Shown here: one piece after another, positions 1-11,817 of the stretch | How positions within the stretch are numbered: position 1 is the stretch's first letter | How the letters are laid out: every line of letters starts with the position of its first letter | Assembly: GCA_025677835.1 (NCBI GenBank) | Contig: JAIXMR010000050.1 | Location: forward strand, 1 to 64,000 | Source: Sporodiniella umbellata | Lineage: Eukaryota > Mucoromycota > Mucoromycetes > Mucorales > Rhizopodaceae | Length of the DNA stretch: 64,000 nt | Reading direction: 5' to 3' | Program-made: the position numbers and the translations under genes | The notes under the pieces: generated by a model | Database searches by the model: none | Seen by the model: the letters and a program-made list of their open reading frames with translations, nothing else | What the model was told of the DNA's origin: nothing

Positions 1-705
<705 letters not shown>

Positions 706-1411
706 TGTGTACTGTTGCCAATTACAAGTTTAAAAAAAACTAAAAGAAAAAAAAAAGGGGGGGGGAGAGAAGAGGAGGATATCGAGTCTAATAGCATTTT
801 TTTTTTTTTTTTTTTTTTGTTAAAACCGCAGTCAAGCCGGTCACAGATTGCGGTGAATGAAATGAACGTTTAGTTTTATGATTCGAATGAATGACAGTAT
901 GTTGACTGAAAAGGATTCTTTTATCGTTTGTCTTTTGATTTATTGATTTTTTTTTTCGTAACGCATTGAATCATGTTTATCTAAAAGAGATACAATAGAA
1001 AGTAGGTGTAACTTTCCTTTCTATTTTTTGTTAGTTTGAAAGAGTGAGATTGGATCAGATGTTTTCAAAGTATAGCAAAGAATATGTATTAAGAGGTTTG
1101 AAACATGTGTCTGTAGACGATAAATAATAGATGATTTCTAGCTACCAAAGTCATGAATAGAATAATGAATGAACTTTGTCTGAATAGAGAAGGTATGCAA
1201 TATCCATGTTTTCTTTTTCATATTGAATACACACTATCAAGTCCAAAGCATACAGAATGATATGTGTCAATTGGACTGTTTATGGGATTTATCAAGTGTT
1301 TTTACTGTCAATACTACATCATAAGCAATATCAAGTGTTGATAGAAGCATGAATGGGTGCTTTTTTTTTTTTTTTTGAAAAAGTAGCATTTCTTATCCCA
1401 GTTTGCGTTTC

Positions 1412-1442
<31 letters not shown>

Positions 1443-1534
1443 TGTGTAACCGGTTTTCCCACATGAAATTCAAACTTTTACATTTTTTCATTTTCTTTTT
1501 TCTTTTCTTCCCATCCTTTTTAATACTTTCAGTG
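706..1534. other. Intergenic, shared divergent 5' region
   Basis: This gap lies between the PRP43 start and the YML020W-like start. It contains several A or T homopolymers, including T-runs near 798-818 and 1361-1376 and an A-run ending near 1439. I see no reading frame with protein-like content, no tRNA and no conserved site that I can name. Confidence 0.5.
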
Positions 1535-3262
1535 ATGACGAATAAAAGAAAGCCAGACGAGAGCGTGGATAGGGAAGAACAGTCATTTGAAAAGAAGCCA
1601 CGATCGTGGTTCAATCAGAGAGTGGATGAAGGCAGTGTATGGTCTTGGCTAGGTTATTCACAAGAGAAGCCAGCAGAAGAGGAGTCTATGGACCATGCGA
1701 TGGATCTGTATAACCCAACCGGGCAAGAACCTACAGAAAACAATGAGAGAGAGATAGCATCTGAGGAAAAGTCGATTGAACCCAAACAGGAGCCAGGCAA
1801 AGGCAAGGCGGCATCGAGCTGGCTCTCTTATGCATTTGGATCGACACAGGCATCTACAGTGGAAGAAACGGGTCAAGAACTGAGCAGAGCAAAAAACAGG
1901 GTGATTCCTAGCTTTGAATCCCAGTTTACCTTGATAAAGACCGGCAACGTATTTGCAAAAGCTCTGAATGCCATCAAAAGTCTCTTTTCAGGTACACCTG
2001 TAGACATAGTCAAACATGATATGAAGGGGAAAAAGATAGTGATTATTGGAGTTCATGGCTGGTTTCCAGTGAAGGTAACAGGTTATGTTTTTTGATAAGG
2101 GGTGGGGTTAAAAAACTAAACGCAGAAAAGTGGGTTAGAAGTTTGATGGGAGAGCCGACGGGTACGTCCTATAAGTTTTGCGATCAGATGAAGAAGGCGA
2201 CCCAGAGCTATTTTCTTACCAAGCATGGGGTGGCGATACCGGACGATGCAATTACCACGATTCCACTCTTATGGGAAGGCAAAATCCAGGAGAGGGTGGA
2301 TCGATTGATTGAGCAAATCAAGGAAAAGTGGATAGAACAGTTGCAACAGGCAGACGTGATTCTTTGGGCTACACATTCCCAAGGGACGCCTGTGTCTGTG
2401 ATCCTGTTACGTCACTTGGTTGATTTGGGACTGATTCGTCCTTATGAACAACCGGTATGTATGCTGGCGATGGCTGGGATTTCTCATGGGCCTTTCCCGG
2501 TGTTTAAAGGCAACCCGTTAGTGAAGGTAAGGTGGAGAAAGACAGGGAGCATGGCGACTGACTGGTTAGTATTTTGAAGCCGATGCGGCGCGGGAGCTAT
2601 TTGACTTTATGGATTCCGAATCCGAAATATCCAAAGTCTACCGTGATTCGATGGCTTGTATTCTGGACCATCCTATCAAGATGGTGTTGGTAGGATCGAT
2701 GCAAGATCAGATGGTTCCTCTGTATTCTGCCATTATGTCAGGTCTTAGCCACCCGAACCTGCTGAGAGCAGTGTATATTGACGGCCATGCGTATTCTCCC
2801 AACGACTTCTTGATCCGATTGATTGGTTTCTGTCTACAGCTTTTGAACCTCGGGCTTTCCGATCATGGTTTTTTGATCTATATCAGCGAGGCATTGGCCG
2901 GCAACATGTATGCGATTGAGGGGGGTCACTCTACTATCTACGAAGAGCTCGATGTGTTCACACTCTCGCTTCAGTACCTGTTCGAGGCCTATCCTCTTGG
3001 ACTTTTCTATAGACCTCGTAGCAATCCTAAGGCAGCTATAGAAAAAGCAAGAATCGACCGATTCCAAGCCAAGGTCAAGCTCAATCCATTTCATCTGCCC
3101 TGGGCTATGCGAGGAATCTGGGACGATCCCAAGATCTTGAGAAACATAGAATTGCGTCATGAACTAGAGCAGCTTCAATCTCTATTCGATCGTTGGCATC
3201 CAACCAGTACGAAACTGAAAGAAATCAAGTTTCGTTTGGAACCTCTTAAAGCCAGATTATAA
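1535..3262 (+). CDS. YML020W-like putative alpha/beta hydrolase (fungal conserved protein)
   Basis: This conserved fungal protein of unknown function resembles yeast YML020W. The exons are 1535-2074, 2131-2526 and 2570-3262, giving about 542 residues; both introns (56 and 43 bp) are phase 0 and join cleanly (HGWFPVK/WVRSLMGEPTGTS; NPLVK/YFEADAARELFDF). The first about 130 residues are charged and low complexity. The hydrolase core follows: an IIGVHGWFP strand-turn, a nucleophile elbow ATHSQGTP (Ser in T-H-S-Q-G rather than the usual G-x-S-x-G), a candidate acid in GSMQDQMVP and a candidate His in IDGHAYSP. The substrate is unknown. The start at 1535 was chosen because upstream codons from 1442 encode a Phe-rich tract typical of pyrimidine-rich leader DNA. 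It converges on the RhoGAP gene, with only 80 bp between stop codons. Confidence 0.85.
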
Positions 3263-3342
3263 CCCATACCAAAAGAAAAGCCATCTCGGTCGATAGAGAT
3301 TGTGTTATAAAAAAAAAAAAAAAAAAACATGTCAATGTACTT

Positions 3343-4990
3343 TTATTCGTCCTTTTCAAAAAACCAGTCCACTTGTAGAATCAAACTTTCCACAGTTTTG
3401 TTTAAAAGGTCAGAGTGCATAATACTACTGAGATCTCCTTGAGCAGGTCTTAGGATGCCAATAGAAAAAATCAAAGCGAGGTTGGAAGCTTCCATCTTGT
3501 TTTGTTCTGAACAAGCAGCGACCCGACTTAGATGACGCAAAAGATATTCTAATACGGTCAAGTTGGCTTTGGGTAGACTGTGAAGAACGGATTTGATCTG
3601 GAACATGCGTTCTTCATAGTCGGTGATTCCTTTTTTGAATGAATAAAAAAAAAAGTTAGCATTCACTCGACTTGATAAGGTCTTACTTGCGGCATCGATG
3701 AAATGGTCATAATAGTCAAAGGTCATCAAAGGATCAGAAAGTTCTCGAAAATAAAGCTTGAGTAAACCAGTTACTGCGTTAATATCATGTTCGTCTTCCA
3801 ATGTGACGCGTTCCCCTATCGATGGTGTTGAAAGACCTTTCAACCTCTTTCAAGTGTATTTACCTTCGTTGAAGGCGATTTTGTATTTCTGAATACTGGA
3901 AGCAGGGCCGGAGAGTCTGTAGATACCAACAGAGGTAAGTCCTCTGGCTTCCACCTGTCGAATGCAGGCAGAGACAATGAAAGGAACCGTGTCATTTTCT
4001 TCTAGACGTAGACAGCCACCAAACAGGCTATTTTCTAAAATACGTGGTGAGTTTTTGGTTGTTTTTTTGTTGGTTTGTTAGTACCATCCAACAAAGGCTG
4101 GCTTTTGATCTCGGATTTCTTAGCATTGGCCTTGGTGAACCAAAACGAAGGTCTCTTTTCTTCTGTTTCCTTGACAAGTTTCCGATTGATTTTCATACAG
4201 CTTTCGTCCAGAGTGAGCAACGTCAAGAGCCGCATAATGTCTAATCTTTGGCTATCGATAGGTGTTTCTTTTCCCCCCTCCCCCTTTTTTTTTTCCCCCC
4301 TCCCACTTACCTGTCTCTTGTTTCTGGCCTTCTTTACGTGCAATCAATTCTCTCATGATGGCATCCAACCAGAGCGAGAATTCTTTCTCGTTTTCAGTTT
4401 GGATATAGATTTTGACTTTTTGAGCGGTAGAGATGATGAATACGTATTTTCTTCGAGTGTCTCCCTTGTTGGCTGGGTCAATCTGACATGCGTGCAGATC
4501 AAAACTGCCTACAGGAAGTCGTGTTCGCTAGAGAAGGTGGGGTGAGTTGTCTCTAGAGAGATAAGAAACTGTACCTTGCTTTTAGAATGCGTTTCCTTAT
4601 TATACAGCAACAGAAACCCATTGGATAAAGCAGCATAATAAGCTTTCCATGAACTTAGCTTTCCTCCCTCTTCTTTTTCGGAAATCATCTTCATTTGAAT
4701 ATTTCCTTTATGTCGTATCCATTCTGGTTGTAACTTGTCCAATGCCTAGCCAAAAAAAAAAAAAAAAAAAAAAAAAGAGAGAAAATGAGAATGAGGGGAA
4801 ATCAGGTCTGGTCATCATCTTTTTTTTTTTACAAGCTTTTTGAATTCGTCAGGTTGAAGTGAGACACCATCTTCCAGGTCATCAGGTCGGTCCCAGCGTG
4901 ATTCACCAGTTGTTTCATTAAAGTAATAAATAGTGCCTTCATCGTCTAAATAAACGGTCTATATGCGTGTGTATGGATGTGTGTGTATGT

Positions 4991-5027
<37 letters not shown>

Positions 5028-5547
5028 TCTATTTCTTACCATGTGCTAACTCCCAACCTTCAGGTAAATCTTCAAATACACTCTGTTCACTGCAGGGTGT
5101 TTCCTATCCAACCACAGTTAGTGAAAGCCCTTTTTTTTTTTTAAAAAAAAAAAAAAAAGACGTTATACATCAGGCTGTGTTGTAGTGGCTTTTTGAAGAG
5201 TCAATAAAAAGTCTATAACAAGTTCATTTACAAAAATTACCCTGCGACTCTGCAAGTCGAATACGATTGGCAGGAAAAAAGCCAATCTCGTCGTTTAATT
5301 CGCCTAGGATGAGATGAGCTTTTGTTATGTGTGTCGATTAGTAAAGAGAGAGAATCTAACCTTCCCACCTAAAGACGTGTGTTTTTATTTAAAAAATAAG
5401 TGAATGTTTTTCTGGGTTCTTTCGATTGTGTTTTTACCAATCGTCGTTATGTTTCTCAAGTAGTTTGATGCGATCACCTTGGTTGAATGAGAGCTCAAAC
5501 TCTCCTTCAGCCACATAATCCCATACAGCAATGAGGTATTGGCTCAT
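3343..5547 (-). CDS. Rho GTPase-activating protein with SH3, WW, PH and RhoGAP domains
   Basis: This multi-exon gene encodes a negative regulator of a Rho-type GTPase, expected at membranes or the cell cortex. From the start at 5547 the order is: SH3 (MSQYLIAVWDYVAEGEFELS, then GELNDEIGFFPANRIRL); WW (GTIYYFNETTGESRWDRPDD, about 4870-4955); PH (about 4510-4740, starting WIRHKGNIQMK); and C-terminal RhoGAP. In RhoGAP the arginine finger is visible as GIYRLSG (about 3885-3935), followed by LLKLYFRELSDPL and NLALIFSIGILRP, and the protein ends VDWFFEKDE. The domain order matches the ARHGAP9/12/27 type. One intron carries a (TG)n repeat near 4971-5024 and others carry long homopolymers. Several internal exon ends were not fixed exactly, so the span is firmer than the exon list. 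Confidence 0.85.
4971..5024. repeat. (TG)n microsatellite inside a RhoGAP-gene intron
   Basis: An imperfect TG/TATG repeat of about 54 bp on the + strand sits between the WW- and SH3-encoding exons of the RhoGAP gene. On the transcribed strand it reads as CA repeats. Confidence 0.85.
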
Positions 5548-5685
5548 TTTGTTTCAATTTTTTTTTTTTTTTGGGGTAGAAAATAAGAATAAACAAAGAA
5601 CGCAAAGGTTATAGATGCTTCCCAAAAAGGAAATTTCGAGATTTTCTTTTTTTTAATGTTCATGGGTGGGAGGAGATGCAATATT

Positions 5686-6159
5686 TTAGCTTAGCCAGTC
5701 ATCAAAAACGTGAGGTGTATCTGATAGGGGTTTGATGGGTTCTCGTTGTTGCACACTCTGAAGTTTATCAAACAAGGCTTGTTGGAATTTCTCTCGAAAC
5801 ATGGGCGAGACGGTCATGAGCAAGTTTTCCATGGTTTCAAAAGGCCTTTCGAGCTGTGACTGAACTGTTTGGGCTGTGGAGAGAGCAGGGTCTACGCTGC
5901 ATAGAGGTGAGCAGGAAGTAATCTTTGAAAGAAAAAGGGTTGTTAATAGGTTGCTTGTCAATTCTACTTTATATTTTACTCGATATCCTTGGTCTGTTAC
6001 TTCCACAATAATCATGACACCTTCCAGTAAGGTCAGGTCAAGTCGACCTATTCCGTTGGTCTCGTCTCTTACAAAGACAGTAGCCGAACCTGGTACAATG
6101 CCATAATCAAACTCTTTTGTAATGGCGTCTAATTCGGCTCCAAGTGATTCAAAGCGCAT
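5686..6159 (-). CDS. GSKIP-domain-like small protein
   Basis: This small protein starts MRFESLGAELDAITKEFDYG and contains LDLTLLEGVMIIVEVTDQGYR, which fits the GSKIP/TIF31-like fold (PF05303 type: a Leu-rich strand, TLEG, then a hydrophobic strand and GYRV). The C-terminal half has FETMENLLMTVSPMFREKF, a motif I associate with fungal members. A 57-bp segment (5979 down to 5923) begins GTAAAA, has CTATTAAC and a pyrimidine tract, and ends CAAAG; it is in frame and has no stop. I call it an intron, giving 138 residues; if retained, the product has 157. Its role in fungi is not known; animal GSKIP binds GSK3 and PKA. Confidence 0.6.
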   Translation of the reverse strand: MRFESLGAELDAITKEFDYGIVPGSATVFVRDETNGIGRLDLTLLEGVMIIVEVTDQGYRVKYKVELTSNLLTTLFLSKITSCSPLCSVDPALSTAQTVQSQLERPFETMENLLMTVSPMFREKFQQALFDKLQSVQQREPIKPLSDTPHVFDDWLS

Positions 6160-6433
6160 AATGGTTAGAGGTATTGTACAGTTGAAAAAAAAAAAAAAAA
6201 AATAAGAGAGAAAAAAAGAGAGAGAGAGAGGAAAACCCACACACACACACCCAAAGCACACCCAAACCCACACACACACACCAACGGTTTTTTTAAAATT
6301 AAAAAAAAAAAAAAACAAGTGGATATGCTTAAGAAAGGCTGAATAAGCCAGTTACACACCGCGGTTGTAAGAGCGGAGAGTATGCAAGACAGGAGTTTAA
6401 TAAATAGAAAAAGAAGGCCAGCTCAGAGATAGT

Positions 6434-7065
6434 TTATGCCAAGGTGGAAAGAGGCAGGGCGAGTTCGGTGAACTGGAGGGTATAGGCAAGTGGGGCAGGA
6501 GCCAAAGGGGCGACAAAATCAGGAGGATGTTTAAAGTAGTGTTCTTGCTGATCCAGCTGGGGTGAAGGCGGGGGGACAGGCAGCCGTGTTAATTCAGCCT
6601 GGACACTGCATAATTCGGTTTGTACGCCCATCTGGACCGTGCTGCCTTCAGGCATGCCTCGTTCGACGGTCAAGACAAAGCCGTTCTGGGATTCGAACTC
6701 TGGCTTGTCTTTCCGTGTCAGTGCGCAATGGACGGGCTTTTTGTGATCAAACATGGTTTTGATATACACTGGATCCATTAGGATCGAAAAATAAGCTATT
6801 TTATGGGCTGCGTCGAATCGGATCGGCTGTGCTTTGATCTCTCCCAAATGAATCTAACCCTTTGGATAAGAAGACATGTCTAGGATAGAAACTATACCTT
6901 TACGTAGAGGCCCCATAGGTGGTTGGCCTTCATCACTTTACGTTCGGTTTCGGCCAGAGCAAAAGCCTGTAGTGTTCGACAGGTGTTTTCGGCCTGTGCC
7001 AATTCGGTGATCGTCAGATAGCTAAAGATGTGTGTAATAATTTCGGTGGGGAAAGCGTTCATCAT
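6434..7065 (-). CDS. Small F-box protein
   Basis: The two exons are 7065-6898 and 6853-6434, joined phase 0 (GLYVK/IHLGEIKAQ), giving about 195 residues. The N-terminus MMNAFPTEIITHIFSYLTIT followed by ELAQAENTCRTLQAFA is an F-box (PxEIxxxIFSYL), which would bind Skp1 in an SCF ubiquitin ligase. The rest, with Pro-rich PVPPPSPQLDQQEH, is not recognised and has no WD40 or leucine-rich repeats, so the substrate cannot be guessed. A second ATG three bases downstream of the chosen start gives a product one residue shorter. Confidence 0.7.
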
Positions 7066-7330
7066 GAATGTGTCTGTGGAAAATATAAAATTAAGAAAAA
7101 GCGCTTTATATAACCAACTTTGCCCTAGCAAGCAAACTCCGTCCAACCTGCTGGCTCTCCGCTTGAATAACAACGCTTGTCCTTTTTGGGCAATATCTAG
7201 GATCGATAAGAAAAACGTAAAAAAAAAAAAAAAAAAAAATATCGGGTGCTTTTATCGGTCATTTAACAGAGTGATTTTATTTCATCCGATGACAGGGTCA
7301 GCTTTTTGATTGGATTCTTTTTATTTAGTA

Positions 7331-7786
7331 TTAACAGGAATAAGGCAATGCTTTCTTCAACATCTTCTTTTGGGTGTTGTTGACCAAGACGGATCCTGAT
7401 AATCGATTGACTCTTTCTGCTGAAAATCCACTATTCAAGTGACGAAGACCGGTTTGCCAACGTTTGTAGTTGCCGTTAGAAGTTGGCATAAATCTTTGGA
7501 CAGGTGGTTTTTTTTTTTTTTTTTTTTTTTTAACTCAATTTGTAATTATCATTGTTGGTGTATTTCTTTTTTTCTAGTCTCTTTTCTATTTACCTCTTTT
7601 TAGCGCCCGAGTGCGATTTCAATTTTTGTGCCATGCCTCTTGAAGATTGACCCAAAGGTGTGATTGTCTTCAGGACTGTGTTTACTATTTCCACACACAC
7701 ACCCAAAAAAAAAAAAACAAATAAACTTGTTTTAATTCTCTCTTTTTATAACGTTCGCCTGCAAATTTACCCAAGGTGCTCAACAT
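7331..7786 (-). CDS. Mitochondrial large ribosomal subunit protein bL35m
   Basis: This short gene has three exons (about 88 residues). Exon 1 (7786-7771) gives MLSTL, exon 2 (from about 7684) gives NTVLKTITPLGQSSRGMAQK then LKSHSGAKKR, and exon 3 gives FMPTSNGNYKRWQTGLRHLN and ends NTQKKMLKKALPYSC. The pattern K-x-H-S-GAKKRF...GxxKRWQxGxRHLN...TQKKMLKKxLPY is diagnostic for bL35. Frames join exactly (split codons G/TA and AG/A). Introns carry long A/T homopolymers. It is expected in the mitochondrial ribosome; residues 1-20 can serve as an import signal. Confidence 0.85.
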
Positions 7787-7901
7787 GCTGACAAGGGGGG
7801 GGGAAAGAAAAAAAAAAAAAAAGAGGGAGGCAAATTTTCCAAATAAAAACGATTGCAAGTCACCAGAGTAATTCACACTCCGTGTTTTCTATGCGTTTTT
7901 T

Positions 7902-7937
<36 letters not shown>

Positions 7938-7948
7938 ATTATTCAGGA

Positions 7949-8575
7949 ATGATAGATGCCACTACGATCCACAGCCAACTTCAATTGCTTGAACAACTAA
8001 AGTAAATAAAGGGCTTAGGCATGGCCGTTTTTTAAGTACTGTTTTTTTTTTTTTTTTGTATGGTGAAAGACAGAAAACACAAGCATTGGTTGAAGTCAAG
8101 TCTACATTGATATCAAAAACAAGTCAATTGGACCATAAAAAAAGTCTGTTAGAAAAAGCGCATTCAGAAAGACAACGGTTAAATAAAGAAAAAAAGATTC
8201 TGTTGGACATGTTGCAGAACATTCAACGAGACCTTGACTTGGCTGTGGGAGTAGAGAAATCGTTAACAAAAGAACATCAAGAGTTGGAACTCAATGTCGA
8301 TCGGTTTAAAAAGGAACACTATGAACCTATTCAAGGTAAAAAAAAAAAAAAAAAAAAAAAAACCAAGCATCTTCTTTTTGACCCTTTTTCTGTAAAGATG
8401 AAGTCAATGCTATACGCGTTCAAAGTGGCATGGATCGATTACCTCATATCCAACAAGAACTGGAAGCCCAGATGGCCGAGTAAATACAGAAAATCAATCT
8501 TTGCCTTTCAACTCACTCGTTTGTAGGGAATTGGAGAATCGAAGGATGAACTGGCAAGAAGGGTCGAAACACTAA
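7949..8575 (+). CDS. Small coiled-coil protein, family not recognised
   Basis: There are four exons: a start at MIDATTIHSQLQLLEQL, then a long Lys/Glu/Leu-rich helix (KKSLLEKAHSERQRLNKEKK, QNIQRDLDLAVGVEKSL), then EVNAIRVQSGMDRLPHIQQE, then a short last exon ENRRMNWQEGSKH. Joins are in frame with split codons (AA/A, G/AT and GA/G). The product is about 145 residues, almost entirely coiled coil, with no catalytic motif. It could be a subunit of a tethering, centrosomal or kinetochore complex, but nothing in the sequence decides that. The poly-T stretch just before the ATG is part of the promoter region. Confidence 0.6.
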
Positions 8576-8628
8576 ACAGAACAATGGATAGATCTGTTTG
8601 TACATAAGTCATGGTCATGCTGTTTGTT

Positions 8629-10131
8629 TTATTGTTCTGAAGCTTGGTAGTTTCTTGCAATCTATTCAAAATAAAATGAATATGTATATATACAAACACT
8701 GTTACCTCTTCTATTTCTTCTAAATCCCAACCGAGTTCGTTCTTGTCCAGCTTGAAATGATGAAGTTCATGAGCCAAGGTTCTCAAGACTTGATCGCTGT
8801 AGAGAGCTTAGCAAGATAGATATGTGTGTGTGTGTATAGATACCTTGCATGCTGTATCCAGACGCAATAATCGTCTAAATAGATTTTACTGTAGAGATAG
8901 TATACATCGTGATGATCAAAAGTGTACTTCATCTCCAGTAGGGCCTTCAGAATGGCTCTTTTTCCAAGTTTGAAAAGAACATAAACATCCTCCAACACTT
9001 TCTGTGCAAAACCGAAATGACGATAGAGGGGATAAACCAAAGCGCGTCGAAAGCTTGAGATGACCACGTCTCTCAATACGGTAAATTGCTAAAGAGAGAG
9101 AGAGGGGGGGGGGTTAGTATCGATCGATCGATGACTTGTTTTACTTCAAGGGTAGAAAAAGTAGAGCAGAGTTTGCCGATACACCAACAGGATTCCACAT
9201 TGCCTTCCCCTTCGGTCATTCGATAGTTATAACTGTAAGCAAACAAGAGATCGACAAGACCCAGGTAGATGGTTTTTTCGTTTTGTAGTAAATATTCTTT
9301 TCGAGGCAACTGGCGCATGAGCTCTTCTTCTTGTGGGCTGAATCCAAGCGGGGTCTCGTGTTGTTTCTGTCTCCTTTTGAGTTCCTTTGCATAGTTTGTT
9401 TTGAAAGCCATCAGCTGTTGGATCTCTCCGTCATCCACGTAATCCGAACAATAGTAGTCTTCGTCCATCCGTGCATTTTCACCTTGGACACGCACCTCTC
9501 TTCGTTGCTCGTGGCTGAGCGGTGTCTCGGGGCTCTCGAGCTCGTTGATCTCGTTGGCAGTCTCTTGCACATGCCGGAAATAACCTGTGTACTGATCGTT
9601 AAAACCGTAATAGGCGTCGATGCCCAGCACAGGCGGGGGCGGTAACGTCTGAGGTAATTCCCAATGGAAATCATCGGCTTCGGCTAGCTCGCTTCTTTCT
9701 TCACCTATCACTTCAATCAACGCTTTCTTGGCTTGGTCCGACTCTCCTTTTCGTGCCAACAGTTTCGTCAACAGGTCAAGATCGGCAAACGTCTCGCCTG
9801 GCGTTTCTTTTGTGACCCGGATGCAGAATTGTCCGTTGGAAGGATCGTATTCTGCTTTGGCAGCATCATCTTCCAACACATTGCCCGGTAAGTGAAGTCT
9901 ACCCTAACACTCAGTCATCCACGCTTGTTTTCTACCAACGTACCTCAAAAAGTAAGGTTTTAAATAGAAACGAAACTCGCTGCCTTCCACAAACAGATCC
10001 ACATCTTGTGCCTTTAGAACATCAGTCTCTTTTGACTCCCTCCCACTTCAACTTACCCGGACATGAGGCGTGTGGATGGTCACAAGAATCGAAGAATGAT
10101 CTTGTTCTACTTTAAATGTAGGTGTAATCAT
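8629..10131 (-). CDS. SHQ1: SHQ1, H/ACA snoRNP assembly chaperone
   Basis: SHQ1 holds dyskerin/Cbf5 before H/ACA snoRNP assembly. The protein starts MITPTFKVEQDHSSILVTIH, the N-terminal CS (p23-like) domain, and continues in FLKPYFLR. After the intron near 9890-9960 a long exon gives the linker and SHQ1 domain (GFSPQEEELMRQLPRKEYLL, IYLGLVDLLFAYSYNYR, GNVESCWCIGKLCSTFSTLE). Further exons give LRDVVISSFRRALVYPLYRH and YYLYSKIYLDDYCVWIQ. The C-terminus LGWDLEEIEE joins phase 0 to IARNYQASEQ, with the stop at 8629. The WxIGKL motif and domain order are diagnostic. It is adjacent to MED21, which is transcribed in the same direction. Confidence 0.88.
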
Positions 10132-10327
10132 TTATTAAAGGAGAAAAAGAAAAAAAAAAAAAAAAAAACTAGCGATGCATCCATCTATTTTTTTTTTTTT
10201 TTTTTTTTTTTTGTAAATCCGAATGGGGTTTATTCTGCCATGCTTTGATCGTTGGCTATTTTCCTTAGGGATTGATTGATCTGGGAACGAACGTGTTCTA
10301 ATAGAGAAAGGTGAGTACGTCTTCCTC

Positions 10328-10910
10328 TTATGGCCGTTGTTGGTTACCCATGGCTTGAACGGCTGCTTGGTATTCTAGGTTGGCTTGGTGGTTTTCTTGT
10401 TCTAGAATTTTCAGGGTTTCAATCTACAAAAGTACATTAGCCAACGAAAAAAAAAAAAGAGCTTGTTTCAATAGTACTTGTTCTTCTTCTGTTTGTTGAA
10501 TCCCAGGCAATACTTCAATTAAAGAATCGATTTCTTTTGCCTTTTGTACCAGGTCTGAAACGAGCTCACTCATATTCTCTTTAAATACATGAGGTTCATC
10601 TGCCTGAACTATGAACGTGGGCTAGAGTGTTATTTTTAAAAGAAAAAAAAAAAAAAAAACAAATTTGGGGAGGAGCACCTTTGGGCTGCGAAACAGGAAT
10701 ATCTTTGGTAAGCTCAGTCATGGTGGATTTTTCATGAACATAATAGATACTGTTGGTTAACATGCGTGCCATCTGTTGGTATATGTAAAAGATAAAAACA
10801 CACGCTTGTTTTTCTTAACACAGTCTTTTCAACACCCATTTTTTTTTTTTTTTTTTTTTATGGTTATTTACAGCATCAATAGCATCTTGTAACTGAGTCA
10901 ATCGGTCCAT
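10328..10910 (-). CDS. MED21: Mediator subunit 21 (MED21/Srb7)
   Basis: MED21 is an essential middle-module Mediator subunit that pairs with MED7. Exon 1 (from 10910) encodes MDRLTQLQDAIDA; after an intron, MARMLTNSIYYVHEKSTMTE; after another, PTFIVQADEPHVFKENMSEL and QKAKEIDSLIEVLPGIQQTE. The last exon encodes ETLKILEQENHQANLEYQAA and ends GNQQRP. The MDRLTQLQ start, the IDSLI..LPGI motif and the C-terminal coiled coil match MED21 closely. The introns contain long A/T homopolymers. A second Mediator middle-module gene, MED4, lies about 39 kb away on the same strand. Confidence 0.9.
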
Positions 10911-11637
10911 TGCAATAACAAAAAAAAAAAAAAAAAAACGCACGCACACACATACACACGTACAGATTCAACCCAATCAATAAATTTCTTAAAAAAAAAA
11001 AAAATCGGTGACTGTTAGTATGACGGACCTAATTCACCTGCTCGCCCCCACCAAAAAAAAAGATTCTTCTTCTTTTATACTAAAAAAGTTTCTACACACC
11101 CACTTTGTAAGTCTTTTTGATATTTTTTTTTTTAAAAGAAAAACAGGAAAAAATAAGGGAAGGGAAAAAGATATATAAAAGAGAAAAAAATACGGAAATC
11201 GTTTGTAATTCAATTACGCATTGGTTATGTATGTACACACCCTGTAAAAGAAAAAAAAGATGAATGAATTTTTTTTTTTTTTTTTGAAAATGGTTTAATG
11301 ACGTTGCATGTGTTTATAAAGAAGAGTTTTTTTTTTTTTTTTTTTTTTTATACAATCAAAGAAAAAAAAAAACTTGTTTGAATGTCAAAAAAAAAAACAT
11401 CATCTCATTTGACAACAGTCGGGAATGTCTTTTTTGAATAGAATACAACTCAGACTTATTATGACACGTATTTATGGGTTACCTACAGAAAAGACACATG
11501 CACGTATTCTACCATTTTTATTTTTATTTTGTACAAACAACGTATCTCTTTTTATCTTTTTTCCCCCCAAAAAACCAAAAAAAAAAAAAAACAAAACAAA
11601 AATGGGTGTGGTGGGTAGGGAGATGAAAATAGAAAAG

Positions 11638-11672
<35 letters not shown>

Positions 11673-11762
11673 TAGAATAATGAAAAAAAAATTTTTTTTT
11701 TCTTTTTTTTTAGTTATTATTTAATTTTAATTCTTTTTTATATTTTATTTTAGAATTCTTTT

Positions 11763-11796
<34 letters not shown>

Positions 11797-11817
11797 GTTG
11801 AGTGGCTCTAAAATAAG
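10911..11817. other. Intergenic, divergent promoter region of MED21 and PP1
   Basis: This region is dominated by poly-A, poly-T and mixed low-complexity sequence, including a (GA)n run and a T-run of about 30 bases just before the PP1 start. No gene is supported. Confidence 0.5.
11641..11668. repeat. (GA)n microsatellite upstream of PP1
   Basis: About 14 AG units lie roughly 150 bp upstream of the PP1 start codon. Such a purine run could exclude nucleosomes; that is inference. Confidence 0.9.

Noticed and set aside
1442..1534. Upstream in-frame ATG of the YML020W-like gene giving a hydrophobic N-terminus
   Set aside because: The Phe-rich segment is the translation of a pyrimidine-rich leader; the family has a charged N-terminus, so the ATG at 1535 is preferred.
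4075..4545. 156-codon + strand frame inside the RhoGAP gene
   Set aside because: It is the antisense of PH and RhoGAP exons and pyrimidine-rich introns, with Phe/Pro runs and no domain.
6680..6710. tRNA-like GGATTCGAACT box
   Set aside because: It lies inside the F-box protein coding exon; no acceptor stem, anticodon arm or A box can be built around it. No other tRNA-type B box was found in the window.
11425..11724. Frame upstream of PP1 (99 codons)
   Set aside because: It is made of poly-A and GA repeats (Lys/Arg-Glu runs) and low-complexity AT DNA; not protein-like.
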